Positions 19,063-30,480 of a stretch of DNA of 64,000 nucleotides are shown here, piece by piece. The first letter of the stretch is position 1. Every line of letters starts with the position of its first letter. The position numbers and the translations under genes were made by a program. The DNA is from Lucinisca nassula. Its lineage: Eukaryota; Mollusca; Bivalvia; Lucinida; Lucinidae. The notes beneath the pieces were generated by a model that was not told the origin of the DNA, did not search any database, and worked only from the letters and a program-made list of their open reading frames with translations. The stretch is taken from NCBI GenBank assembly GCA_963580285.1, contig OY757026.1, forward strand, positions 65,597,396-65,661,395. Direction: 5' to 3'.

Positions 19063-19375
19063 TTGCTTGTTTGATTTGAGGTTTAATGTCCCCGTCTACA
19101 CTGTAAACGTCATTTTGGAGACGTTGCTTCCAATTTTGTGGGACTTTTACCCAACATTGAGATGAAATGACATCTCGAGCCCTGTCGCCTAATGAAACCA
19201 ATAGGGTTTATAAGGGTTTATAAGCATGGACGGTCCAACTCTCAAACCGCTTTGCCTGGGCAGGCTTAGATCCTCTAAGTGGTTTACCAGTACTCTTGTG
19301 TGGGTCAGATTCAGCTCTGCGTGGAAGCATCATGCAACCCATATATTTCTTCAAGCCCCGATGGGCGCTGTTTGC
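19063..19375 (-). mobile_element. SINE-like (AAAC)n repeat, near full length
   Basis: Minus orientation from TTTGATTTGAGGTTTAATG to TTCTTCAAGCCCCGATGGGCG; one of the best copies. Shared blocks: TTGGAGACGTTGCTTCC, GGGACTTTTACCCAACATTG, GGTTTATAAGCATGGACGG, GGAAGCATCATGCAACCC. Confidence 0.7.
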
Positions 19376-19596
19376 CAGTACCCCAGTTTGGTGTTTCCAG
19401 TAACCAATGGGTTGAACTGCCTCATCTATATTCATGAGATCATTAATTTTATGAGATCATGCTGAATTTTACTATAAGTGAATTAAAAATAAAGCTGTAG
19501 ATTACAATGTATCCTTTTGAACAGATGCAAATATCTTGATGCACAAATTTTAATGGGTACATGCAGTCTTTATGTCTTCTTCCAGGAGGTGAAATA

Positions 19597-20070
19597 TTAA
19601 CATTAAAAGTACATCTGAAAATGTTGTCTGCTTAGTCGTCTGCTGAACTTTTTTGGCAAACTTTTTAAAAATATTTTTGCATACAGGCAAACAGTGTGGG
19701 CAAGAATCAGACTGATCTGGGTCCACAATCTTTGCAAAAATTACTTTTAAGGTAACCAGCAGATGGCAAAGCAGACAACAATTGTCGTGATTGGCATTTT
19801 ATGAGTCAAAACTAAAGTTGCATATTACAATGTATCCATTTGAACAGTGTCTAACCAAGCTCTGGTGAGCATAGTGGCCCATGGGCCTCTTGTTTGCAAA
19901 CTTTTTAAAATTATCTTTGCATAGAGGCAAACAGTGTGGGCCCAGATCAGACTGCTCCTGCAGGAGCAGTCTGATCTGGGTCCACACTGTTTGCAAAATA
20001 TTACTTTTAAGGTAACTGGCAGACGGCATATGTAGATGACAATAGTCGTGATTGGTATTTTATGGGTTAA
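19597..20070. repeat. Two MITE family Q copies around a Helentron-like 3' end
   Basis: 19597-19810 is a Q copy. 19855-19893 (CTCTGGTGAGCATAGTGG, hairpin GGCCCATGGGCC, TCTTGT) is an isolated Helentron-like 3' terminus related to family C. 19894-20070 is a second Q copy with the palindrome CAGACTGCTCCTGCAGGAGCAGTCTG. Confidence 0.5.
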
Positions 20071-20251
20071 CCCTAACAGCTGATCATGACAAAAAGGTGG
20101 CATTTCTAATTTTGTCCATAGAAAAAGGGCTTGACGTTACACATGAATGATCTGCTGGGCTGCATGAATGTCAAGCCTTATTTTCTGTAAAACTAGGGTT
20201 TGCGCCAGAATTTTCCATAGTGCTATTAAGGGTTATACATATACCCTTATC

Positions 20252-20461
20252 TGACATGCTGAACATGACAACCCCTACCTTTGCAAACAGAGAAGATCCA
20301 GATCAGATGGCTTCTGAATAAGCCATCTGATCAGGATCTACACTGTTAGTTATTCAATTTCAGTTTGTGGACCAAACAGATACATTAAATCAAGTAATTT
20401 GATTGGTGGATAGTCTGAAATGGGTGTGGAAAAATTAATCTATTCAGCAGGATGAGGGTTA
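20252..20461. mobile_element. TTAA-type MITE (family P), diverged
   Basis: ATACCCTTATCTGACATGCTG at the left, CAGCAGGATGAGGGTTAAA at the right, central CAGATGGCTTCTGAATAAGCCATCTG. Diverged terminal repeats. Confidence 0.5.
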
Positions 20462-21123
20462 AAATTTCTCTCTATTTGCAGTTATCCTGTTTCACAGAAC
20501 AAGGGTTTATGGACTAGCAGGTAGATACCTGGGAAGAAATTCTTCCCCCAAAAAAGTGCTGATACTTGCTAGTAAATGGGTTTTACTCAGATTTCCTTAT
20601 CAATCACTAGTTTATGCAGGTGATTAATGATCAGTCAACCATCTATCAATCATCAAAGAATACTAGAAATATTTACTGTGACACAGTCTTGTTTTTTATT
20701 GCATGGTTTTAGATATACATGTGTACACATGGGGCCAGTTAATTATTTCAAACTAACGATGTTGTGAGTTAACGAATCATTAAAACTTGTATCATTTAAT
20801 ATGGCAATTACACTAATCGTTAAATGAATCGTTAAAACTTCATTCAATATGGCAAATAAACTAATACTAAATTTTTTGCTGATAAAATGTGAGTAGCTTT
20901 TGCATATGCAAAAGCTACTCACAGATTGTCAGCAAAAATACCAAAATTTTAGATATTATTCTTGCTAGACCAGTTAATAATTTGACCACAAGCTTACAAG
21001 GCTTTGATTCTTTGGACAACTGTGGCGATTCTAATGAGTACATACAGAATACATTTATAATGTAGAACACAGGAAAGATACTTTAAATTTATTCCCATCA
21101 TGCCTCCTGGAATGGCGCTATTA
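20462..21123. other. No recognised element; one perfect palindrome at 20889-20922
   Basis: Mostly unannotated. GTGAGTAGCTTTTGCATATGCAAAAGCTACTCAC (17+17 nt) at 20889-20922 is a perfect palindrome. Confidence 0.45.
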
Positions 21124-21336
21124 ATAACCCTTATCTTGCTGAATATTCAGTTTAGTCACTCCCATTTCTGACTTTGAACCAATCAGATTACTTGACATAA
21201 TTTATTGCTACAAATTCATAAACTGAATGCCAAACAGTGTAGATGCTGATCAGATGGCTTCTTCAGAAGCCATCTGATCTGGATCTACACTGTTTCCAAA
21301 GATAGGGGCTGTCGTGAACAGCATGCTAAGAGTTAA
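21124..21336. mobile_element. TTAA-type MITE (family P)
   Basis: AATAACCCTTATCTTGCTGAAT...CAGCATGCTAAGAGTTAAC with central CAGATGGCTTCTTCAGAAGCCATCTG. Immediately followed by the pogo-like half element. Confidence 0.6.
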
Positions 21337-21418
21337 CTCTCAGTGGCTTGAACTCTCCCTGTCGCGAACAAATTTTCAAGGCCCCAATGGGGTTCGAGCC
21401 TTTGAAGTTCGACTGTAT
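21337..21418. repeat. Right half of pogo-like MITE
   Basis: GGGGTTCGAGCCTTTGAAGTTCGACTGTATG matches the right end of 18110-18464; the left half is missing. Confidence 0.55.
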
Positions 21419-22845
21419 GTTTTTGTGCAGAAATAAGAACAAGAGGACCAAGCTAGCTTGGTCCTGTATCGCTCACCTGAGCTAACAGATTCAAAGTTTA
21501 AGGAAGTGCCAACCTTTACTGAAGGCTTTATGGGAGGACATGGTGATGACAGGGTAAGCATTTTCTGAAAATCAAGTAGAATGTAACTCTATGATAAACA
21601 GGCTGACCTCACCGGTTTTCAAACTCATTCAAGCTTTTATTCCTGACTTGCTAAGAAGATCCGATCTAAACTGAAGTGGCTATGGTGATGACAAGTTCAA
21701 AAACAAGAGTTTTCAAACTCCTCCAAGCTTTCTGCCTGACTTCCTTGTTTGTAATTTTCATGAAGATCCGTTCAAAACTAAAGGGGCAGCAGTGATGACA
21801 ATGTCGAAAATAGGCATTTTCAGCAATCAAACGCACGTCACTCTATGATAAATGTGCCGACTTTGCCGGTATTCGATTCACCTGAGGTTTTATTCCCAAA
21901 CCTTACATGTAAGTTTCAGAAAGATCCGATCAGACTTGGCCAGTATTCAAACTCATCCAAGATTTTATTCCCAGCCACCTCACATATAAGTTTAAGAAAG
22001 ATCCGATCAAAACTGAAGGGGCTACGGTGATGACAAGGTCAAAATTGGCGTTTTTAGCAATCAAAGGGATGTTACTCTATAATAAATGAGCCGACTTAGC
22101 CAGTTTTCGAACTCATCCGAGGTTTCATCCCCAGCCACCGTACATATAAGTTTCAGAAAAATCGGATCAAAACTTTAGGGTCTACGGTAATGACAGGGTC
22201 AAAAATCAACATTTTCAGCCATCAAAGGGACATAACACTACGATAAATGGGCTGACTTGGCCTGTTTTCGAACTCATCCAAGGTTTTATCCCCAGCCACC
22301 TTACATATAAGTTTCAGAAAGATCCGATCAAAACTGAAGGGGCTATGGTGATGACAAGGTCAAAAATTGGCATTTTCAGCAATCAAAGGGACGTAAATCA
22401 ATGATAAATGGGCCAACTTGGCCGGTATTCAAACTCATCCTAGGTTTTATCTCCAGTCACCTTACATATAGGTTTCAGAAAAATTTGATCAAAACTGAAG
22501 GGGCTACGGTGATGACAAGGTAAAAAATTGACATTTTCAGCCATCAAAGGGACATAACTATATAGTTATTGGGGCAACTTGGCCGGTTTTCAAACTCATC
22601 CGAGGTTTTATCCCCAGCCACCATACATATAAGTTTCAGAAAGATCTGATCAAAACTGAAGGGGCTACAGTGTTGACAAGGTCAAAAATCAACATTTTCA
22701 GCAATCAAAGGGACCTAACTCTATGATAAATAGGCCACCTTTGCCGGTATGCGAACTCATCCGAGGCTTTATCCCCAGCCACCTTGCATATAAGTTTCAG
22801 AAAGATCTGATCAAAACTGAAAGGGCTACGGTGATGACAAGGTCA

Positions 22846-25778
22846 ACAAGAGCACCGCAAGCGGGTGCCAACGCTCGTCTGCAGTTTCTTTTAGAAAACA
22901 AAAGTTCTAAGTCAAATCAAATTGCAAGATGGGGTTATAAAACTTGTAGGGATTGTAGCTCTTGTGATGGTGAGTATGTGTATGAAGTTTCATGAAGGTA
23001 GGCCAAATACTTTTGGAAATATGGTCAAGGTTAAGTTTTTTGGTTAATTTTTCGAAAAATAGGTCAAAGTTCAAAGGTCAAGGTCACAGGTCCAAAAGCG
23101 TGGTATGACTGAAAAGGTCTTGTCCCAAGAAACATTCATGTGAAGTTGGAAGGCTCTGTTGTGAATAGTATTGAAATAAGAGACAAAAACAATTTAAAAA
23201 AAACGGAGAGAAAAGGGGAGATAATTCAATCAAATTGCAAGATGGAGTTATAAAACTTGTAGGGAATGTAGCTCTTGTGATGGTGAGTATGTGTATGAAG
23301 TTTCACAGAGTAATTGATAAGGGTCGTATCGTCGTAAATACGACTCTAAAATCGAGCAAATACGACTAGAAATGAAGAAAAAGTCGTACCAAATACGACC
23401 GTCAAATTGGCGATACACCTAGGTCGTTCCATTGCAGTCGTATCGGCAATGGAAAAAAAAAACGTGACGCCTGGCAAAAAGCAATCGAAATCGTGGTAAT
23501 TTTCGCCGCATCATAGTCTTCAACAAAAAATTGTTTCAATCTTCAAGAACGATTGGAAATTCATCCATTCATGAATTATGGCATTTGTTTGCCGCAAGTT
23601 ATGACAACTATCAACATGATTAGGAAACCGATTATTGATGCGTGATTACATAAAGGTATTTATTATCTAAGGGAAAGCCGCCCGCATTATTATCTTCATT
23701 AACAACGCCTGAAGCATGAACAGTAACCTTATGACAAGCGTGCATAAAAATACGATCCTGAATATTGTTAGGCAACCACATTGACTTCTAAGGAGTGTCA
23801 TCTTCGAGAGAAAAATTGGGTTCGACAGATCTACAGATTCACATTGTCATGTAGTTAGGAATTAAAAATCAAAACAGACGCGCAGACGATAAAATGTTAA
23901 GTTTGTGGAGGACCTGACAAAGTTTCTCCAGAAAAACGCAAGAAAAAAATCAAATGCATGAGAAATTTCTGGCGGCTATTTCTCCCAAATCGCAGAAATT
24001 CTCGTTGAAATGGATTAATCATTACTCTGTGTTTTGTGGAAAAACAAAACAGAAGCAACAACAACTGGGCTAGGAAAGTTATAATTAATGTAACAGCGAA
24101 TATATATCCGACCAGGCAGTGTTAGCGCTAGCTCTCTCGCTTAGCGTCCGCAGGACGCAGATGCAAGAAAATTTGCGTCCATGACTAATATTTTTCGCGT
24201 CCTTTGGCCATTGGCGGAAACTCTTAACCGGAGGCTTAAAAACCTTGTTTATTGCTGTTTTCCGACACGTGTACATATGTCGGCGCCTTTAATTATTGCA
24301 TCGTGGTGGTTGTTTACTTGTGACTCCACTTCTATTTTTCATACTTTTATCATCCCGACGTATTTTTTTCTCGCAACACTCGCAACACTGTCGTCAATGA
24401 ACGTCTGAGATAGAACCACCGTTGCACAGACTGATCTATTTGTCCGCCGTGTTCCGTATACATTTGACCAAAATTATATTTATTGAGTCACAATGGCAAG
24501 ATTAACCTGTAATACTTGGGTACTCATATATCTAATTGTGAATCACAGGTGGTCAGGTCAGCATGCAGTGCATGCTTATTTACCGCTATCTATCAAGTAG
24601 CCTATTAAATTAACACCCTAAGATGTCTCGCCGGCGTCTTTGAACATTAAGCAGAATGACTGGCAGCGCGTCATAAAAGAACGCAAACACAGCAACCTGG
24701 GACATACTGATTAGCTTTCACAGATGCGCTTACTGATCCGAGTCTTCACTGGTCTCACGTTTTATAGTATTTTTGCTGAGTGCTAAATTTCTCGCCTTTT
24801 ACCAATCACATGCAGTTGCTACAATTAGTGGAGATTCCCCCCACCCCTCCGCCTTTGAACGCGTAGCACATAAGGCCGCTGCAGACGCAAAACATGGTTT
24901 TGAAAACGTTTTGATGACATTATGATCTGTGTGACGGCTGGAGACTCCGACCAGCCTGCACAGTCTGATCAAAACGAGCCTTCAATGGCGTCTGGGAAAT
25001 TCCAAAAACACATGAGAAGAATACGACCACATTCTTTAGAAGAAAAAGTAATTTTTCATTTTGCTGTCCGCCAGCTTATTAACATGAAAATGTATATCGG
25101 TATGTTACGATGATAGAATATGTGTTTAACGTCTTTTACATATGGCCATTGCCACTTCTGAAATTAATATAAGTGCACTTAGCAGCCATCCTGTGATGAC
25201 ATATGAAGATACGACCCTGGTTTTGAATTTAGGAGTACCAATACTCCCAAAGAATCACAGGATACGCCTATAGTCTTTGGTTGAAGGAGTAACAGTACTC
25301 CTCGGGCAAAAGCTTATCAATAACACTGAGTTTCATGAAGGTAGGCCAAATACTTTTGGAAATATGGTCAAGGTTAAGGTTTTCGGTTAAATTTTCGAAA
25401 AATAGGTCAAAGTTCAAAGGTCAAGGTCACAGATCAAAAAGTGTGGTATCACTGAAAAGGTCTTGTCCCAAGGAACATTCATGTGAAGTTTGAAGGCTCT
25501 GTTGTGAATAGTATTAAAATGAGAGCAAAAAATGTGTTTCAGAAAAAAATTGGAAAAGGGGAGATAATTCAGCCAAAATCAACAATGTTGTTATGGTCCT
25601 TGGTCAGAATGTAGCTCTTGTGATGATGAGTGTGTGTATGAAGTTTCATGAGGCTAGGTCTAATACTTTTTAAGTTATAGCCAAGGTTAAGTTTTTTTGG
25701 AACGACGCAGGACGACTACGCAGACGCCGGAGTGATGACAATAGCTCGAAAGTTTTTTTTCAAAAAACAGACGAGCTA
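22846..25778 (-). mobile_element. Helentron-like element, family B (middle level of nest)
   Basis: Same termini as 8615-9537 (ACAAGAGCACCGCAAGC at the left, CAGACGAGCTA at the right). It interrupts a family-A unit between GACAAGGTCA and AAAATCGG with no lost or duplicated bases beyond shared A residues. On the element strand that is insertion between T and T, the known Helentron target. Interrupted in turn by 23306-25328. Confidence 0.65.
23306..25328. mobile_element. 2.0-kb TIR element (inner level of nest), TSD AGTTTCA
   Basis: Ends CAGAGTAATTGATAAG and CTTATCAATAACACTG are inverted repeats. AGTTTCA flanks both sides (23299-23305 and 25329-25335) and occurs once in the uninterrupted sister at about 9069. 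Repeated TACGAC/GTCGTA motifs cluster inside the left end, possibly transposase sites. No transposase frame recognised. CA...TG ends with a 7-bp duplication are compatible with hAT- or P-like elements; the superfamily is undecided. Confidence 0.65.
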
Positions 25779-26668
25779 AAAATCGGCTTTTCAGCAATCA
25801 AAGGGACGTTACTCTGTGATAAATGGACCAACTTGGCTGGTTTTCGAACTCATCCGAGATTTTATCCCCAGCCACTTTACATATAAGTTTCAGAAAGATT
25901 TGATCAAAACTGAAAGGGCTACAGTGATGACAAGTTCAAAAATCAGCATTTTCAGCAATCAAAGGGACGTTACTCTACGATAAAAGGGCCGACTGGGTCG
26001 GTTTTCGAACCCATCCGAGATTTTATCCACAGCCACCTTACATATAAGTTTCAGAATGATCCGATCAAAACTGAAGGGGCTACGGTGATGACAAGGTCGA
26101 AAATGGGCATTTTCAGCAATCAAAGGGACATAACTCTATGATAAATTGGTGGACTTGGCCAGTTTTCGAACTCATCCGAGGTTTTATCCCCAGCCACATT
26201 ACATATAAGTTTTAGAAAGATCCTATCAAAACTGAAGGGGCTACGGTGATGACAAGGTCAAAAATGGGCATTTTCAGCAATCAAAGGGACGTAACTCTAT
26301 GATAAATGGGCCGACTTGGCCGATTTTCGAACTCATCCGAGTTTTTATCCCCAGTCACCTTACAATATAAGTTTCAGAAAGATCCGATCAAAACTGAAGG
26401 CGCTACGGTGATGACAAGCATTTTCCCATAGTAAGTCTATGGGACCTTGTGGTTGCCATAGGAACCAAAGTTTTAGAGCGATTTCAAAAAAAAGTTTATG
26501 TCATCAATGCCCCACCAGAGGCATGCTACAGATGAGAAATGATTGAGATCAGCCTGCAGGGTACAGAGATATAGCTGCTCAAAAGTGTGGACGGACGACG
26601 GACGGACGGACGACGGAGGACCCACTATACTATAAGCTCCCCTGGAGCCTTCGGCCCAGGTGAGCTAA

Positions 26669-26927
26669 AAATATAGGAACTCTTTGGATGAAAAAAGCAC
26701 ATTAACAGGAGCTATGGCCGAATAGTATACTCACTGTATCAGAGTCTGTTTCACTATGGCGGAAATGTCTTTTCAGAGGAGGAACCTTGTCCGAGCCATG
26801 ACCCTCGGAGGCTGACATGTTTAAAGTGACCTTAACTACTGTATATTCAAAAACTGTCACTCAACATCATTTCACATCAGCTTCATCTGTGCCCTATAAA
26901 CAGAGATGGGTACACTACAACTTCTTT
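26669..26927. other. No recognised feature
   Basis: Short spacer without a recognised repeat or ORF. Confidence 0.35.
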
Positions 26928-28400
26928 TTAAACCCTAAGACACCAAGAAAAAATACATCTGAAAATGCCGTCTGCTTATGCCATCTGCTGAATTTTTTTG
27001 CAAACTTTTAAAAAATATTTTTGCATACAGGCAAACAGTGTGGGCCCAGATCAGACTGCTCCTACGGGAGCAGTCTGATCTGGGTCCACACTGTTTACAA
27101 AACTAGAAATGTGTCCAGACGACACAGATGCCCCCGCCAAGGGCCCCGCCTCACCCCAAAAACCCATATTGCAACAAAATTTTCTAAGTGTGTGACCTTG
27201 TCATCAGGAACATTTGTGAGAAGTTATATTGAAATTGGTGAAAAAATGTAAGCGCTAGAGTAATGACAAAGTTTTTCTAAAAATAGCCAGAGTGACCTTG
27301 ACCTTGAAAGTCAAACTCGTTCGAGGTATTGACATAAGGAACATTTGTGTGAAGTTATTTTGAAACCAGTGAAGAAATGTAGTCGCTAGAGCGATGACAA
27401 AGTTTTTCTAAAAATAGCCATAGTGACCTTGACCTTGAAAGTCGAAATGGCTCGAGATATTGTCATAAGGAACATTTGTGTGAAGTTATATTGAAATCGG
27501 TGAAGAAATGTAAGCACTAGAGCGATGACAAAGTCTGTGACCTTGACCTTGAAGCCATAGGCATGAGAGGGGGTATTGCCAAATAAACATTTGGACCTGT
27601 ATCTATCATCATAGCATACATAAGCCAAATCCATAACAAAGTTTGGAAAATTTGAGATCTTTAAAATCTTTCACATTAAAATTGTCTAAGTCTGTGACCT
27701 TGACCTTGAGATGATAGGCATGGGTGGGGGTATTGCTGAATAAAACATTGTACCTATATCTATCATCATATGAACCAAAGCCATCATAAAAGTTCAGGTT
27801 CTACCAGGTACAAATACCTTAACTGGAGTCTTTAACATGGAAAATTTCTAAGTCCATGACCTTGACCTTGAGGCCATGGGCATGGGTGGGGGTATCGCTG
27901 AATAAAACTTTGGACCTATATCTATAATCATACCAACTATGAACCAATTCCATCAAATGGTTTGGAAAATATGAGTTCTAAAATGTTCAAGTCTACCTGT
28001 TACAAAAACCTTAACCTGAGTCTTTAACATTGAAAATTTTTAAGTCTGTGACCTTGACCTTGATTGCTTAATAAAACTTTGGACCTATATCTATCATCAT
28101 ACCAAAGATGAACCAGTTCCATCAAATGGTTAGGAAAATATGAGTTCTAAAAGTTCAGGCTCTACCTGTTACAAATACTTTAACCTGAGGTTACAGGATC
28201 ACGTACGTACGTACGTATGTACGTACACACACACATACTGACGGACGTACACATGTACGCACGTACGCACGTACGGAAAACCGAAAAACTATATGCCCCC
28301 GGCATCATATGATGCGGGGGCATAAAAATTACTTTTAAGGTAAGCGGCAGACGGCAAAGCAGACAACAATTGTCTGATTGGCATTTTATGGGCTAACACT
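26928..28400. mobile_element. MITE family Q, split by Helentron-like element
   Basis: Left part 26928-27101 (AAACCCTAAGACACC..., palindrome CAGACTGCTCCTACGGGAGCAGTCTG, CACACTGTTTACAAA). Right part 28326-28400 (ATTACTTTTAAGGTAAGCGGCAGACGGC...). Uninterrupted relatives read straight through at 18670 and 19735. Confidence 0.6.
27102..28325 (-). mobile_element. Helentron-like element, family E
   Basis: Minus strand: the 5' end is TTATGCCCCCGCATC, with a hairpin. Near the 3' end GGGGGCATC is complementary to the 5' end, followed by hairpin TGTGTC-GTCTG-GACACA and TTTCTAG before T. The interior holds tandem TGACCTTGACCTTGA-containing units. An ACGT/ACAC simple repeat lies at 28203-28275. The empty relatives of the host MITE show clean insertion into an A run with no target duplication. 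Confidence 0.55.
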
Positions 28401-28784
28401 TTTGTTGGGGCCCAAAGCAAAAACTGTGTTGGCTCGAGTGTCTTGCTCATGGATACAGTGTCTTGCTCAAGGACACAACGCATGATGCTGGGAATGGGAC
28501 TCAAACATGGAAGCCCTCTGATCACAACTTACTTTTTGATGCTACATGACCCATATTCTAACATGATTGAGATATTGTCATGATGATCATTCTGAGCCCG
28601 AATGATGATGATTTGACCAAAACTTTGGCCTCTAGAGTGCTCACAAGGTTAATTAATCTATGATCTGACCTTGTAACCTACTTTTTGAACCGACATGGCC
28701 CATTTTCAAATTTTATCAAGATTTTGTCATAATGATCATTCTGAGCAAGATTGGTGATGATTGACCTCCAGAGCGCTCACAAGA
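28401..28784. other. Unannotated, weak repeat character
   Basis: Contains two diverged copies of TTTTGA(T/A)(G/C)...CATG(A/G)CCCAT..ATTCTGAGC, suggesting an old tandem unit. No termini found. Confidence 0.35.
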
Positions 28785-29650
28785 ACTAGAGAAAGCGACC
28801 AGTGGGTCACGTATACCCCCGGCCAGCATCACCCTCTGATATATCTTTCGAGCTTGTATATGAATGAAGTCAAGAAGCTCTAAGAATCTATAAATGTGCT
28901 TGTAAAAGCTAAACCAAACATAAAATTTCTAAATGGACCAAGGGAGTGAGGGCATCAAATAGAACATACAGGCATGTATAAACTTTGACATAAAACTTTA
29001 ACCAAATGTAAAATTTCTAAGTCCGTGACCTTGAGGTCAAGGTCACCGTGGGTGGGGGAAGGGACATGCATCATGAAATCATTTATCAAACATGAAGAGA
29101 ATCTAACATGTGGTTACAGAGATATCAGCCATGAAAAAGGTTTAACACAAAACTTTGACGTAAAGGTAGATGAACAGACAGACAGACAGACAGCCCACCC
29201 AGGGGCTTGACCCAGAGGCTTAGATATTCCATATGAAAGGTAATGCTATAGATATATCCTTTACCAAACATGAAGAGAATCTCACATGTGGTTACAGAGA
29301 TATCAGCAATGAAAAAGGTTTAACACAAAACTTTGACGTAAAAGTAGATGAACAGACAGACGGACAGACAGACAACCCACCCAGGGGCTTGACCCAGGGG
29401 TTTAGATATTCCATATGAAAGGTAATGCTATAGAGATATCCTGAACCAAATATGAAGAGAATCCAACCTGTGGTTACAGAGATATGAGCAATCAAAAAGG
29501 TTTAACGCAAAACTTTGACGTAAAGGTTGACGAACGACCGAACGAACGTACGAACGAACGAACAAACGAACATACGAACGAACCAACGAACGGACGGAAA
29601 GACGAAAACTATATACCCCCTGACATACTTCGTATGCCGGGGGTATAATG
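28785..29650 (-). mobile_element. Helentron-like element, family F
   Basis: Minus strand: 5' TTATACCCCCGGCATACG. GCCGGGGGTATACG near the 3' end is complementary to it, then hairpin GACC-CACT-GGTC and GCTTTCTCTAG before T. The interior repeats a roughly 190-bp unit (CATGAAGAGAATCTAACATG, AGGTTTAACACAAAACTTTG, AGACAGACAGACAG). A GAAC/CGAA-rich simple repeat occupies 29527-29602. Confidence 0.55.
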
Positions 29651-29815
29651 ACAACCATTTTCCCATTGTAAGTATGGGACTTTGTGGTTGCCATAGAAAC
29701 CAAAGTTTTTATTTGATTTCAATAAAAAGCTTATGTCATCAATCCCCCACCACATGCATGCTACAAATGAGAAATGATTGGGATCAGCCTGCAGGTTGCG
29801 GGGATAAAACTGGTC
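29650..29815 (-). repeat. Helentron-like family A fragment
   Basis: CATTTTCCCATTGTAAGTATGGGAC and GAAATGATTGGGATCAGCCTGCAGG match the 5' side of the family-A element at 26410-26600. Confidence 0.5.
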
Positions 29816-29834
29816 AAATAATCTTGGTTTCTTT

Positions 29835-29960
29835 TGTTTGTTTGTATTGGAGTTTAACGGCCCAGTCAACACTACTTACGTCAATTTTGAGCCAGTCATT
29901 TACCAACCTTCACTTTTCCTGGGCAGGTTTATACGTAAGCGGTTAACCAGTGCAGTACAC
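29835..29960 (-). repeat. Degenerate SINE-like (AAAC)n repeat
   Basis: TTTGTTTGTTTGTATTGGAGTTTAACGG...CTGGGCAGGTTTATACGTAAGCGG; clearly diverged from the other copies. Confidence 0.5.
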
Positions 29961-29974
29961 ATTCTTTCGCCAGA

Positions 29975-30142
29975 AACTGACAACTGACCTTCTTGAATCA
30001 GCAGAAGGGAAAGAATGACTGTAGAAAAGATTTCATTATCAACCTCCACGAAAGAATGTTGCCGACCCTGGCAGTTATCGAACCTGCGTCCTGTTCACCA
30101 GTCAGCTGCGCATCCAACTCAGCTACCGAGGCAGGCCCAAGA
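29975..30142 (-). mobile_element. tRNA-derived SINE-C
   Basis: Minus strand: CTCGGTAGCTGAGTTGG (A box), GCGCAGCTGACTGGTGAACAGG, GCAGGTTCGATAAC (B box, slightly altered), then body CCAGGGTCGGCAACATTCTTTCG. Related fragments at 8345 and 13940. Not a functional tRNA: altered B box and no acceptor pairing. Confidence 0.65.
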
Positions 30143-30480
30143 ATAATCTTGGTAGAGGTCCACTAGATGAAGCTGTTAAAGGTCTTCCCCACATAAGTCT
30201 ATGTAAAACATGTGGACCCGGGGTTGGGCCAGTTTTGGCCCCAAGGCTATAAATTGAATAATATAGGTAGGGGTCCATTAGATGAAGCTTCATAAAAAAT
30301 ATCAAAGGCCTAGGCCTTCTGGTTTCAGACAAGACATCCCTCTGTGGCCTGCCATTTAAGGGGCATGCAGTTCTTTGGCAATGTATCATTCAAGCTCTGT
30401 TGAAGTTTGCTCATCAACCCTTTCGTACCAGAAACCCCCCTACGGGTACCCTGGCAAACAGTGCAGGCCTAGATCAGATG
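30143..30480. other. Unannotated; short duplication
   Basis: TAGGTAGGGGTCCATTAGATGAAGCTT near 30263 and TTGGTAGAGGTCCACTAGATGAAGCTG near 30149 form a diverged direct repeat. No domain-bearing ORF. Confidence 0.4.

Larger units (their letters stand above)
21439..26668 (-). mobile_element. Helentron-like element, family A (outer level of a nest)
   Basis: Minus strand: the 5' end at about 26668 reads TTTAGCTCACCTGGGCCGAAGG. The 3' end at about 21439 reads CAGGTGAGCGATACAGGACC, loop, GGTCC, TCTTGT. CAGGTGAGC before the 3' hairpin is complementary to the 5' GCTCACCTG. The array of ATCCGATCAAAACTGAAGGG units (about 155 bp) occupies 21500-22845 and 25779-26440. It is split by the family-B element at 22846-25778, with the interrupted unit resuming exactly. 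Confidence 0.6.

Noticed and set aside
23306..25328. Host gene exon in the inner nest element (ORFs at 24085-24408 and 24922-25113)
   Set aside because: Short, domain-free frames within a TIR-bounded repeat; nothing supports splicing or homology.
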